The notes: a model not told the origin generated them from the letters alone. Shown: positions 14,175 through 23,025, counted from the stretch's first letter. The stretch: DNA of 64,000 bases from Albirhodobacter sp042466415 (GCF_042466415.1 NZ_JAXHCH010000001.1:310001-374000); one strand, 5' to 3'. Numbers and translations: made by a program.

Positions 14175-14849
14175 TTAAGAGATCAGGATGCTCTCTATAT
14201 GCGGCGCGATTTCCGCCACCGCACGTTCTAGCGTCGCGCGCAGGTGCGTCTCTACATAGCGCGCGTGAAAACCGGACGGTGCTTTGAGGGTCAGGGCGCC
14301 GCCCTCCCCTTCCGTAGCTTTCAACCCTGCGAACCATGCTTGGTAGACAGCCGGATTGTTCTGATGGAGCCTCCCCGCAACCTGGCCCCAAACAGTATCG
14401 CCGGACGGGAGGCTTGTTTGCGGAAATGGAATCACATTCGCCGGCGCGGTCGGGGCCTCTGGTTGCGGCACTAAGCGCGCAACGAGATCAGGGCCGACCT
14501 TCTCCCAAGCCTCACGTGTGTCCTCAAGGATGCGGGTGATCCCCAGCCCGTAGAGCGTCACACGCCCTCGCGCCGCTGCGCGCTTTTCCACAAGCCACCC
14601 ACGGTCACGAAACGCCGACATCTCGCGCTTGACCGTGCGGGTGTCTACCGACCAAAGCCGCGCAATCTCGGTTTGCGCGACAGAGAGCTCATCGCTTTGC
14701 CAGTTGTAGCGCGCCGTGATGAGACAGATGAGGCGAAGGGTCTGACGCTGCAATGTCTTGCCCTGCGAGAGGGCATAGCTGCCCAGCACGGTGAGAAGAT
14801 CATATTTGCGTTCCGCGCCGTTCCTGCCGACGGGTTTCTTCACTAGCAT
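14175..14849 (-). CDS. DnaA-like plasmid replication initiator
   Basis: A protein of 224 residues from the ATG at 14849, which has gaggg about 9 bases upstream; a longer frame exists to 14975 but has a less typical start. Residues 11-95 form a winged-helix region (SVAQTEIARLWSVDTRTVKREM, then RDRGWLVEKR). Residues about 150-224 resemble the DnaA N-terminal domain (DTVWGQVAGRL, YQAWFAGL, LTLKAPSGFHARYVETH). This architecture, without an AAA+ core, is that of the DnaA-like initiators of Roseobacter-group plasmids. It is read divergently from parAB across 850 non-coding bases, the usual arrangement for initiator, origin and partition genes. It implies autonomous replication now or in the past. 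Confidence 0.85.
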   Translation of the reverse strand: MLVKKPVGRNGAERKYDLLTVLGSYALSQGKTLQRQTLRLICLITARYNWQSDELSVAQTEIARLWSVDTRTVKREMSAFRDRGWLVEKRAAARGRVTLYGLGITRILEDTREAWEKVGPDLVARLVPQPEAPTAPANVIPFPQTSLPSGDTVWGQVAGRLHQNNPAVYQAWFAGLKATEGEGGALTLKAPSGFHARYVETHLRATLERAVAEIAPHIESILIS

Positions 14850-15699
14850 CTTGCTGCCCTCAACTGGGAGGCTTGTGCCTCCTCTTGGTCGTACCTCAAT
14901 CGATTGGAGGGTTAAGCCCTCTCGAATTATTTGGCAGAACACATCAACATGCGTCGCCACAGCCAGTTTGGCCAAAATACGCCAAAAATGGCGGATTGTT
15001 TTTTTGCGGGATAGCAGGCCTCACGGCACCCTAACCCGTTGTGATACCAACGTTTAACCCGAAAAAATCGAGTTTTTATGCGAAGACTTGCGTCATTCTC
15101 GTTGAGTTCACCGTACCGACGTACGGTTTTCTTTCATCAGCGCGATCTCTCGCGCCATTTTAGGAACAGGGCCGCTTGACATGGCATGGCCATGACGGCT
15201 CGTCGTCCGGTCAGTAGAGGAGCCGCTCAAGGGGCTCATTCCAACTCGGTTGTGTTTGTTGAGGCCCTTGTGACGAGAACCGCAACGCTAATCAACAACT
15301 TTCATCCATTTGCGTCCGGATCTTCAATTCTGTCAAGACCTGCGGTCAAGGCTGGGCTCAACTTCTCTCGCATCAAATTCAAAAGATAAAGGTTTAATGG
15401 TTATGGGGGACATCCAGTCTGTCACCCCATTGCGCGGAAATGTCCCCTCAACCGCTGGTGGGATGTGCATTTTGTCCCCCAATATAGCGCATTAACGGGG
15501 CCAATTTTCGGATCAGCCGCTGGAAGTGACCGCCTTTCGCGCCGGATGACCGATTCGGGCGTTGGAGCCTTATTTCAAAGGCTATGGCGAAACCCTCGGA
15601 AATCCCCAAACATCATAACTTACGTTTTGCCATTTCGCCAAATCCGGCGTATTTACGGGATCATCAGTATTTAACGTCCTAAAAGAAACGGAAACGAGC
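14850..15699. other. probable origin/control region between initiator and parAB
   Basis: No convincing gene. It contains repeated gccaaaa units around 14971-14990, an inverted repeat accgtac-cgac-gtacggt at 15110-15127, and a ggggacat at 15406-15413 that is the inverse of atgtcccc at 15440-15447, with another tgtcccc near 15474-15480. The DNA just before parA (about 15600-15670) is AT-rich. Position between a divergent initiator and parA makes it the best candidate for the replication origin and for the par promoter. No canonical DnaA boxes are seen in it. Confidence 0.5.
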
Positions 15700-17007
15700 A
15701 TGTTTACCCATGAGGACCTCGCCGCCCTGCAAGCGCAATCGCTCAAGATGCAGGGTTTCATTCGGCGTCAGACCTTTTCGCCCGAGCATGAGAAGTCTTT
15801 GCGGCGCTTCTCAAGCTGGGAGGTGGCGGAACTGATCTTCAAGATCAACCAGTCGACCTTCCGCGGCCGCTTGGCTGCTGATCCTGATCTGCCGGGGGGT
15901 GAGGTTGAGGAAGACGGTCGTCAGCGGTGGTTCTCGTTGCAAGAGATTAACGAGCTTCGTCGCAAGATGAAGGTGAACCGCACAACCTTGATGCCCAAGC
16001 GCCCCGCGAACAAGCGTGCGATCCGCGTGGCGGTTGCGAACTTTAAAGGGGGCGCGGGCAAGTCGACGGTTGCCTTGCATATGGCGCATGCGGCGGCGCT
16101 TGATGGATACCGGGTGTTGATGGTGGATTTCGATCCGCAAGCGACCCTCACCCATTCGATGGGCCTTTATGATGTCTCCGAGGATTTGACGGTGTGGGGC
16201 ATCATGGCGCGCGATTTGATCCGCGAGACCGACCGGATGAACGCAGGGCCGCGCGCGGCGGAATCGGGCACCTCTGTTCCGCAGCGCCGGATCCCCGCGT
16301 CGATCCGTGATCTCGGCTTGGGCGAGCTCCGTGTCTCCGACTTCCTGCGCCCGACCGCTTGGCCGACGATCGATATCATCCCCTCTTGCGCCAACGCGGC
16401 CTTCGTCGAGTTTGCCTCCGCGCAATACCGCCACATGAACCCCGAGTGGTCGTTCTTCGCGGCGGTCTCGCGGTTCCTCGATTCCATCCCCGACGACGCC
16501 TATGACGTCATCGTCTTCGATTGCCCGCCCGCGATTGGCTACCAGTCGATGAATGCCGTCTTCGCGGCGGATGTCCTCTATATCCCCTCCGGCCCTGGGT
16601 ATTGGGAATACGATTCCACGACCTCCTTCATCGGGCAGCTCGCGGAAGCTCTGGGCGATCTCTCGGCCGGTTTCGACGGAACCTTCCCCGCGGGGAAGAT
16701 GCAGCTTCCCAAAGCCTTCCTCGATATCCGCTTCTTGATGACGCGGTTCGAGACCGGCAACGATCTGCACCGTGCGATGTATGAGGCGTTTAAAAAGGTG
16801 TTCGGGGATAGGTTGGCCGAGCACCCGATCGAGATGACGCGCGCGGTTGAACAATCGGGTCGCTTCCTGTCCTCGGTCTATGAGATCGACTACCGCAATA
16901 TGACGCGCGAGACATGGCGCCGCGCGCGGGCGAGCTTTGACCGCGGGTATGATGAGTTCAAAGACTGCTTCTTGAAAGCATGGGATCAAGTGGAGGAGAG
17001 CGAATGA
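15700..17007 (+). CDS. parA: ParA/RepA-type partition ATPase
   Basis: A protein of 435 residues. The N-terminal third is a winged-helix-like DNA-binding part typical of plasmid ParA (type Ia). The ATPase core has the deviant Walker A KGGAGKST at 116-123, the A' motif VDFDPQATLTHSMGL, and FDCPPAIGYQSMNA. It moves replicon copies apart on the nucleoid together with ParB. Its stop shares ATGA with the parB start. A parS-like palindrome is embedded in its coding sequence at 16683-16698. The plasmid-type N-terminus sets it apart from chromosomal ParA (Soj). Confidence 0.93.
   Translation: MFTHEDLAALQAQSLKMQGFIRRQTFSPEHEKSLRRFSSWEVAELIFKINQSTFRGRLAADPDLPGGEVEEDGRQRWFSLQEINELRRKMKVNRTTLMPKRPANKRAIRVAVANFKGGAGKSTVALHMAHAAALDGYRVLMVDFDPQATLTHSMGLYDVSEDLTVWGIMARDLIRETDRMNAGPRAAESGTSVPQRRIPASIRDLGLGELRVSDFLRPTAWPTIDIIPSCANAAFVEFASAQYRHMNPEWSFFAAVSRFLDSIPDDAYDVIVFDCPPAIGYQSMNAVFAADVLYIPSGPGYWEYDSTTSFIGQLAEALGDLSAGFDGTFPAGKMQLPKAFLDIRFLMTRFETGNDLHRAMYEAFKKVFGDRLAEHPIEMTRAVEQSGRFLSSVYEIDYRNMTRETWRRARASFDRGYDEFKDCFLKAWDQVEESE
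16683..16698. promoter_or_regulatory. parS: parS-like palindrome 1 (inside parA)
   Basis: A perfect 16-bp palindrome, cttccccgcggggaag, within the parA coding region (codons for FPAGK). The same 16 bp occurs four times between 16683 and 18264 and I found it nowhere else in the window. Confidence 0.8.
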
Positions 17008-18098
17008 GTAAGAAGCGTTTCACATTCGATATCGACATTCCCGAGGAGGAGGAGGCGAGTGTTGCCGCCCCTGCCCCGAGCCAGCGCCGCGGCCCGATGG
17101 CGACGGCGATCTCCGAGAATGCCGGAAGCCTGCGCGACCGTCGCGCGATCGAGGATCAGATCCGCGCCGAGAATGACGCCTTGGCCGCCGAGCATGTGCG
17201 GATCAAACGTCTCGGCCTGATCGTCGATCTGGTTCCTCTCGATCAGATCGAGACGTGGAAGCTGACCCGCGACCGCGCGAAGGGGGACGATTATGAGCTC
17301 TCCGAGTTGGTGACGTCGATCCGCGAGGTCGGTCTGTCGAACCCGATCCGGTTGGAGATCCGCGACGACGGGCGCTATGAACTGATCCAAGGCTACCGTC
17401 GCCTCTCGGCCTATAAGGCGTTGCTAGAGGAGACTGGCGACGAGACTTGGTCGAAGATCCCCGCCGGAATCCTTCCCCGCGGGGAAGGTATTGAGATGCT
17501 CTACCGCCGGATGGTGGATGAGAACCTCGTGCGCAAGGATATCTCCTTCGGGGAAATGGCGACGCTCGCGCTCAACTATGCGCGCGATCCAAGCACGGCG
17601 GAGAACGACCCCGAAAAGGCTGTGGCGCAACTGTTCCAGTCGGCGGGCTACTCGAAGCGTTCGTATATTCGCGGGTTCATCAAGCTTGTTGACCGGCTCG
17701 GGGATGACCTCCAATTCATCCAGCATGTGCCGCGGGCGCTCGGGTTGAAACTGGCAGGGATGCTGGAGGACCGGCCGGATATCGTCGCGACGATCCGTGC
17801 GGAGCTGCGCGGATTTGATAATCGTTCGGTCATGGACGAGCTTGATATCCTGCGCCGCGCGAGCGGGATCGCCGAGGGCGAGGAGGAGATCCCCCTGCCC
17901 CGCGCGGCGAAAACCAAAGGCGATGCGCCTGTGACAGGCAAGGCGAAAACCACCTTCCAAGTGGGCTCGCGGATCGGCTCTGCCAAATGCACGGCGGCGA
18001 ACGGTCGGCTCGAAATCCGGCTGGATAGAGACTTCTCGGCCCTCGATCGGCGCCGTTTGGAGGCCGCCTTGCGCTCCATGCTCGACCAGTTGGAATAA
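17004..18098 (+). CDS. parB: ParB-type partition protein
   Basis: A protein of 364 residues. After a charged, Ala/Pro-rich N-terminus comes the ParB/sulfiredoxin-fold domain (LVPLDQIETWKLTRDRA, VTSIREVGLSNPIRLE, YELIQGYRRLSAYKAL), in which the RR of the GYRR motif contacts CTP in ParB relatives. The HTH follows (AQLFQSAGYSKRSYIRGFIKLVDRL) and then a C-terminal dimerisation tail. It binds parS-like sites and stimulates ParA. It overlaps parA by four bases. Its gene carries palindrome 2, and palindromes 3 and 4 follow it. Confidence 0.92.
   Translation: MSKKRFTFDIDIPEEEEASVAAPAPSQRRGPMATAISENAGSLRDRRAIEDQIRAENDALAAEHVRIKRLGLIVDLVPLDQIETWKLTRDRAKGDDYELSELVTSIREVGLSNPIRLEIRDDGRYELIQGYRRLSAYKALLEETGDETWSKIPAGILPRGEGIEMLYRRMVDENLVRKDISFGEMATLALNYARDPSTAENDPEKAVAQLFQSAGYSKRSYIRGFIKLVDRLGDDLQFIQHVPRALGLKLAGMLEDRPDIVATIRAELRGFDNRSVMDELDILRRASGIAEGEEEIPLPRAAKTKGDAPVTGKAKTTFQVGSRIGSAKCTAANGRLEIRLDRDFSALDRRRLEAALRSMLDQLE
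17472..17487. promoter_or_regulatory. parS: parS-like palindrome 2 (inside parB)
   Basis: The same 16-bp palindrome inside parB (codons for LPRGE), extended to 18 bp (17471-17488). The palindrome is kept although it is coding, which suggests selection on the DNA. Confidence 0.8.
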
Positions 18099-18121
18099 GC
18101 TTTTCGAGATGCACCACCGTG

Positions 18122-18147
18122 AAAACCTTCCCCGCGGGGAAGGTTTT
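18122..18147. promoter_or_regulatory. parS: parS-like palindrome 3, also terminator-shaped
   Basis: The 16-bp core at 18127-18142 is extended to a perfect 26-bp palindrome with aaaa and tttt arms and is followed by a run of T to 18150. Besides being a ParB site, the transcript would form a strong hairpin with a U tract, so it can also end the parAB message. Confidence 0.8.
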
Positions 18148-18248
18148 TTTATGCCCGCGCAGCGAGGCTTGCGCGGCAGAATTCGGATCGCGTCCGGCTA
18201 CCCTGCCCCGCGTCCCGCCAAATTCACCTTGCCTGAAACGGTTCAGAT

Positions 18249-18264
18249 CTTCCCCGCGGGGAAG
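18249..18264. promoter_or_regulatory. parS: parS-like palindrome 4
   Basis: The fourth identical 16-bp core lies 122 bp after the third, in the gap between parB and tex, and is followed by five T. Together the four sites form a spread centromere over 1.6 kb. Confidence 0.8.
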
Positions 18265-18350
18265 GTTTTTCGGGCTGTAAACTCCTGTGTTGGCGGCGGG
18301 CGCTTGGGCGGCTATCAAGGCGCTCCGGATTCGCATTCGCCGGAGGATAC

Positions 18351-20696
18351 ATGGAGGCCGCCTTGGATACCGCAACCCGCATCGCCCAGATCATCGCGCA
18401 AGAAATCGGCGCGCGCCCAAATCAGGTTACGGCCACGGTCGAACTGCTCGACGGGGGCGCAACCGTTCCCTTCGTCGCGCGCTACCGCAAAGAGGTCACA
18501 GGCGGGCTGGACGATACCCAATTGCGCACGCTGAACGAACGCCTCGGCTATCTGCGCGAGTTGGAAGCCCGTCGCGGAACCATCGTTGAGACTATCAAGG
18601 GCCAAGGCAAACTGACCGATGAACTGGCGATGAACATCGCGAAGGCCACTACGAAATCCGAGTTGGAAGATATCTACCTGCCCTATAAGCCAAAGCGCCG
18701 CACGAAAGCGATGATCGCGCGCGAGAACGGGTTGCAGCCCCTCGCGGATGCGATCCTCGCCGATCGCCGCGCCAATCCGGAAGCGCTGGCGGCCGCTTAT
18801 GTTTGCGAGGCGGTGCCTTTGGTGAAAGATGCGCTCAACGGCGCGCGGGATATCATCGCGGAGGGGCTGGCGGAGAACGCCAAGCTCTTGGGCGATTTGC
18901 GGAGCTTCATGCAGGCCGAGGCCTATCTCGTATCGCGCGTGGTGGCGGGGCAAGAGGAGAAGGGGGCGAAATTCTCTGACTATTTCGACCACCGCGAGCC
19001 ATGGGCCAAGGTCGCGGGGCACCGTGCTCTGGCGATGTTGCGTGCTTCGAACGAGGGAATCGTGACGCTCGATATCGCGCCCGATCCGGAAACCGGCGTT
19101 GCGCGGGCGGAGGCGATGGTCGGCGCGGCGCTGGATGTGCGCGGCGATGGCGCGGGCGATCTTTGGCTGCGCGGCGTGGCGGGCTGGGTTTGGCGCGTGA
19201 AGCTGGCGATGACGATGATGCTGGATCTGCTGGGCGATCTGCGGGCGCGCGCGCAGGAGGAAGCCATCGGCGTCTTCGCGCGCAACCTGAAGGATCTGTT
19301 GCTGGCCGCTCCTGCTGGCGCGCGTCCGACGTTGGGCCTTGATCCGGGGATTCGTACCGGCGTGAAAGCGGCGGTGGTGGATGCGACGGGGAAGGTGCTG
19401 GCGACAGAGACGCTCTATCCGTTCCAGCCTAAAAACGATCTGCGCGGCGCGATGGCGACGATCATGATGCTGGTGGCGAAGTATAAGATCGAGCTGATCG
19501 CGATCGGCAACGGCACCGCATCGCGAGAGACAGAGAAGATGGTCGCGGAAGCCCTCAAGGCGCTGCCCGCAGGTGTCAAAGCGCCGACGAAGGTGATCGT
19601 GTCGGAGGCGGGGGCGTCGGTCTATTCGGCCTCCGAACTTGCCGCGAAAGAGTTCCCCGATCTTGACGTCTCGCTGCGCGGGGCGGTCTCTATCGCGCGG
19701 CGCTTGCAAGATCCTCTGGCGGAGTTGGTGAAGATCGAGCCGAAATCCATCGGCGTCGGTCAATACCAGCATGACGTTGACCAGCATCGTTTGGGCCGCT
19801 CTTTGGAGGCCGTCGTCGAGGATGCGGTGAACGCGGTCGGCGTCGATTTGAACATGGCGTCCGCGCCCTTGCTCGCGCGCGTGTCGGGCTTGGGGCCGGT
19901 GCTCGCCGAAACCATTGTCGCCCATCGCGACGCGAATGGGGCGTTCAAAAGCCGCAAGGAGCTTTTGAAGGTCGCGCGATTGGGGCCGCGGGCGTTTGAG
20001 CAATGCGCCGGCTTCTTGCGGGTGCGCGACGGGGTCGAGCCGCTCGACGCGTCCTCCGTTCACCCCGAAGCTTACGGCGTTGCGCGCGAGATTGTGAAGG
20101 CCTGCGGGCGCGACCTTCGGCAAATCATGGGCGATGCTAACGCCTTGAAATCGTTGAACGCTTCACAATTTGTGACGGAAAGCTTCGGTTTGCCCACCGT
20201 CCGCGATATTTTCAACGAATTGGAGAAGCCCGGACGCGATCCGCGGCCTGATTTCAAGACTGCGAGCTTCACCGATGGTGTTGAAGACATCAAGGATCTC
20301 AAGCCGGGGATGCTTTTGGAGGGCACGGTCACGAACGTCGCGGCCTTTGGGGCCTTTGTCGATATCGGCGTGCATCAAGACGGTCTCGTGCATGTTAGCC
20401 AGCTTGCCGATCGGTTTGTCAAAGACCCGCATGAGATCGTGAAGGCAGGCGATGTCGTGAAGGTGCGTGTGACGGAGGTCGATATCCCGCGCAAACGGAT
20501 CGGGTTGACGATGCGCAAAGATGGCGGCGGTGAGGCCCAATCCGAGCGGAAATCCGAAGGCCAAGGCGCACGCAACGATGGTGTCAAACGCGGCGCAAAG
20601 ATGCATGCGGGGCCGTCGGGCGGCGCATCTACGTCGGGCGCGGCGCAGGTTGGCGGCTTTGGGTCGGCGTTGCTCGACGCGCTTAAAAAACGCTAG
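18351..20696 (+). CDS. tex: Tex-family RNA-binding transcription accessory protein
   Basis: A protein of 781 residues, normal for Tex. It has the N-terminal helical region with GGATVPFVARYRKEVTGGLD, the RNase H-like YqgF domain (LGLDPGIRTG, about 329), helix-hairpin-helix units (ASAPLLARVSGLGPVLA), and an S1 domain near the end (GTVTNVAAFGAFVDIGVHQDG, about 655). The tail is Gly/Ser-rich and basic. It is a cytoplasmic protein linked to transcription and nucleic-acid homeostasis and is normally chromosomal. It starts 87 bases after parS-like palindrome 4. Confidence 0.95.
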   Translation: MEAALDTATRIAQIIAQEIGARPNQVTATVELLDGGATVPFVARYRKEVTGGLDDTQLRTLNERLGYLRELEARRGTIVETIKGQGKLTDELAMNIAKATTKSELEDIYLPYKPKRRTKAMIARENGLQPLADAILADRRANPEALAAAYVCEAVPLVKDALNGARDIIAEGLAENAKLLGDLRSFMQAEAYLVSRVVAGQEEKGAKFSDYFDHREPWAKVAGHRALAMLRASNEGIVTLDIAPDPETGVARAEAMVGAALDVRGDGAGDLWLRGVAGWVWRVKLAMTMMLDLLGDLRARAQEEAIGVFARNLKDLLLAAPAGARPTLGLDPGIRTGVKAAVVDATGKVLATETLYPFQPKNDLRGAMATIMMLVAKYKIELIAIGNGTASRETEKMVAEALKALPAGVKAPTKVIVSEAGASVYSASELAAKEFPDLDVSLRGAVSIARRLQDPLAELVKIEPKSIGVGQYQHDVDQHRLGRSLEAVVEDAVNAVGVDLNMASAPLLARVSGLGPVLAETIVAHRDANGAFKSRKELLKVARLGPRAFEQCAGFLRVRDGVEPLDASSVHPEAYGVAREIVKACGRDLRQIMGDANALKSLNASQFVTESFGLPTVRDIFNELEKPGRDPRPDFKTASFTDGVEDIKDLKPGMLLEGTVTNVAAFGAFVDIGVHQDGLVHVSQLADRFVKDPHEIVKAGDVVKVRVTEVDIPRKRIGLTMRKDGGGEAQSERKSEGQGARNDGVKRGAKMHAGPSGGASTSGAAQVGGFGSALLDALKKR

Positions 20697-20744
20697 GGGG
20701 ATCTGTCGCGCGGCTTGCACGAAAGGCGCGCGACCTCCACCTTA

Positions 20745-21596
20745 TCAATCTGTGAGCCACAGTCGAATGAGGGCGGCTTCGGGTGTCTCGGCGCCGCCAT
20801 TCTCGACGCCGCATGTCCAGATCGCGGCGCCGGCCGCATAGGCCCCGATCACAAGCCCGCCGGTTTCGCATTGGCTCACCGCGCGCAGCCGCTTTCCCGC
20901 GCCGACCGCACGTGAGAGCACATCGATCAAGGCGGGATCACTCATCATCGTGCCTGCGCCAAATATTCGCAGCACCGCGCCGTCCAACTCGTTGAGGGCG
21001 GCCTCCACCATCGCCGCGGGCACGCCCGGAGATAGCGTGAGCACCGCGAGGCGGCGCGTTTCAAACCGGCGGCGTGTCGGTGGATGGGGGATTTGTTGCC
21101 CGACTGTGCGGAAGGCGTCATGGGCGTGGCTGTCATGTTTCACCAAACCGTCCGCCGCAAGGAGCTTGCCCGCTAACGCGAGCATGACGCCGGTAAGCGT
21201 CGGATCCAGCGCCGCGTGGATCGCCTGCGCGAGATTGCCCTCTGCGTCGCCACCAAACCCGAGCGGCACCATCGAACCACATAGGATGACGCGGCGCGAG
21301 TGACCGGCCAGCGCTTGCGACAGCGCCGCGCCCGTGTAGGCCATCGTATCTGTGCCATGGGTCAGGATTACGGGCATATCGGGGTGGGAGTCGATCAGAT
21401 CGAGAAAGCGGTTCCATTCGGCGGGGCCGACATCCGCGCTATCGAGAAGGGGATCAAACACCACCGTTCGAAGGTCTTGTCCCTCGGGCAATGCGGCCTT
21501 GATCGCGGCTTCAACGATCCCCGCCTGCGGCGCGAGGCCCGCAGGCGTTTGCGCCATCGCGATTGTGCCGCCGCTGTGCAAAAGTAAAATGGTCAT
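20745..21596 (-). CDS. asparaginase / glutaminase-family amidohydrolase
   Basis: A protein of 283 residues from the ATG at 21596. It has the family signatures: HSGGTIAM near the N-terminus with the nucleophilic Thr, THGTDTM with the second Thr/Asp pair, and VKHDSHAHDAF. It hydrolyses L-asparagine to aspartate and ammonia. It is somewhat shorter than classical enzymes (about 330), mainly in the C-terminal domain, and has no signal peptide, so it is cytoplasmic. It faces tex convergently. Confidence 0.88.
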   Translation of the reverse strand: MTILLLHSGGTIAMAQTPAGLAPQAGIVEAAIKAALPEGQDLRTVVFDPLLDSADVGPAEWNRFLDLIDSHPDMPVILTHGTDTMAYTGAALSQALAGHSRRVILCGSMVPLGFGGDAEGNLAQAIHAALDPTLTGVMLALAGKLLAADGLVKHDSHAHDAFRTVGQQIPHPPTRRRFETRRLAVLTLSPGVPAAMVEAALNELDGAVLRIFGAGTMMSDPALIDVLSRAVGAGKRLRAVSQCETGGLVIGAYAAGAAIWTCGVENGGAETPEAALIRLWLTD

Positions 21597-21656
21597 CACG
21601 CCCCCCTGACTACCTCTCCGAGATAGCGGGCGGGGTAGGGCGGGGCAAGCGCGTGA

Positions 21657-22484
21657 TCAGGAGGTCACGACAGTCGGGTGCGCAAGCCACGTGAGAAGAT
21701 GGTCGTCGCGCAGGGTGAACCGCACCGCAAACGCCGCACCCGCCGGAAGGGTCGGGTGGAGCGCGCGCGTCAGGCGTAGGGTGAGCGTGCCGGTTTGGGC
21801 TGCGTCCCCTGCGGGGGCGAGCTGTGCGACCGCGGCGGCATCGAAGCCGAAATGCGCGCGCACGGTTGGGTAGAGCGTTTTGAACAAGGTTTCTTTGGCG
21901 GAGAAGATCAGCGTGGCGAGCCTGTCCTCGGCATCGGGAGGGGCCGAATGGGCCTTCAGCGCGGCGTGATCGACAGGCGTCAGGGCGATCTTGCGGATCG
22001 CGGTTGCGGCGCGGGGGTTTGCGAAGGCCTCGATATCGACCCCTAAAGCAACATTCGGGCGCGCGGCAGGCATGGCCACGGCCGCGCAATGGCCGCGCGC
22101 GTGGCTGATCGAGCCCGTCGCGCCCGTCGGCCAGATCGGGGCGCGGTCGAGTCCGATGGGGATCTCGGGGGAGGGGAGGGCGCAGGCCTCCAGCGCGGCC
22201 TTCGCCATTGCGCGACCGGCCAGAAATTCGGCGCGACGCTTGAGCGCGGCGGTGTGAAGGGAGGCAGGGCAGGGACATTCGAGCGCGTCAAAGAGCGCGG
22301 GATCGAAGCGCTCAATGTGAAAGCGCGCGCGGAGCAAAACGGGCGTTGGATGGCACGGCGAGAAGGCGATGGCCTCGGCGTCCGACAAAAAACCCTGCGC
22401 GCGGGAGATCAAAGCGCGCAAGGGCGCGTCGATGTCATGTTGCGGGCGCGGTGCGCCGGTCACGGGAGCGGGGCTATCTGTCAT
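21657..22484 (-). CDS. 4'-phosphopantetheinyl transferase, EntD-like
   Basis: A protein of 275 residues if started at 22484; a longer frame reaches 22559. It has the PPTase signature blocks: KRRAEFLAGR (82-91), GSISHARGHC (124-133), the Mg-binding GVDIE (148-152) and FSAKETLFK (194-202). It transfers phosphopantetheine from CoA to a carrier protein Ser. EntD-type enzymes serve siderophore or other non-ribosomal/polyketide carriers and sometimes broader targets. No carrier-protein cluster is present in this window, so the partner lies elsewhere. Confidence 0.88.
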   Translation of the reverse strand: MTDSPAPVTGAPRPQHDIDAPLRALISRAQGFLSDAEAIAFSPCHPTPVLLRARFHIERFDPALFDALECPCPASLHTAALKRRAEFLAGRAMAKAALEACALPSPEIPIGLDRAPIWPTGATGSISHARGHCAAVAMPAARPNVALGVDIEAFANPRAATAIRKIALTPVDHAALKAHSAPPDAEDRLATLIFSAKETLFKTLYPTVRAHFGFDAAAVAQLAPAGDAAQTGTLTLRLTRALHPTLPAGAAFAVRFTLRDDHLLTWLAHPTVVTS

Positions 22485-22611
22485 GCGGGCATCTGAAACG
22501 GGCCGCACGCGAATGGTCAAGCGCAAAGGGAGCCGGGGCGGCAAACGAATCTTCATCAAAATGCGCGATGTCAGTTCAAATGATCTTTACTTGCGGGTCA
22601 TATGGGCCATA

Positions 22612-22620
22612 TTATCCACA
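22612..22620 (+). promoter_or_regulatory. DnaA-box-like TTATCCACA
   Basis: A perfect TTATCCACA in the gap upstream of the Xre/RES pair, about 16 bases before the antitoxin start. It may be fortuitous or may influence expression of the pair. Confidence 0.3.
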
Positions 22621-22635
22621 GGAAAGGGGTGCCCC

Positions 22636-23025
22636 ATGTCGATAGCGATGACCAAACTTGAGAGTCCCCGTGTGGCGGAGGTGGCTTTGAAAGCTTTTTC
22701 CTCCGTGATGGAGCGGTGGAGCCTGCCCAATGGGCAAGCGGCGGCTTTGGCGGATATGTCGGAGAGCACGTGGAAACGGGCGAAAAAGCCGGGGTTTAGT
22801 GGCGATTTGACAAAAGATCAGATGCTGCGGATCAGCGCGGTGATCGGCATTTTCAAATCGCTTGAACTTTACTTCGGCGAGAGCCTCGCGCGGGCATGGG
22901 TTTCGATGCCCAATGACGGCCCGCTGTTTGAGGGCGCGCGGCCTGTCGACACGATGATCGAGGATGGCTTGCCGCAATTCTTACGGGTGCGCACCTATCT
23001 CGACGCGCTGCGGGGCGGGGCGTGA
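22636..23025 (+). CDS. Xre/MbcA-family antitoxin of a RES toxin system
   Basis: A protein of 129 residues with an HTH (NGQAAALADMSESTWKRAKK) and a C-terminal antitoxin domain (DUF2384-like; LARAWVSMPNDGPLFEGARPVDTMIEDG). The phrase NxGPLFxGxxPxxxM is characteristic of antitoxins paired with RES toxins. It neutralises the toxin and is expected to repress its own operon. It starts at ATG 22636 after ggaaagggg; ATG 22648 is an alternative. It shares GTGA with the toxin start. Confidence 0.92.
   Translation: MSIAMTKLESPRVAEVALKAFSSVMERWSLPNGQAAALADMSESTWKRAKKPGFSGDLTKDQMLRISAVIGIFKSLELYFGESLARAWVSMPNDGPLFEGARPVDTMIEDGLPQFLRVRTYLDALRGGA

Noticed and set aside
14175..14849. Initiator as chromosomal DnaA
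   Set aside because: It lacks the AAA+ core and DnaA box-binding domain IV; only a DnaA N-terminal-like domain is present at its end.
15811..16989. Long minus-strand frame opposite parA
   Set aside because: It is an Arg/His-rich shadow of parA codons, as common in GC-rich genomes.
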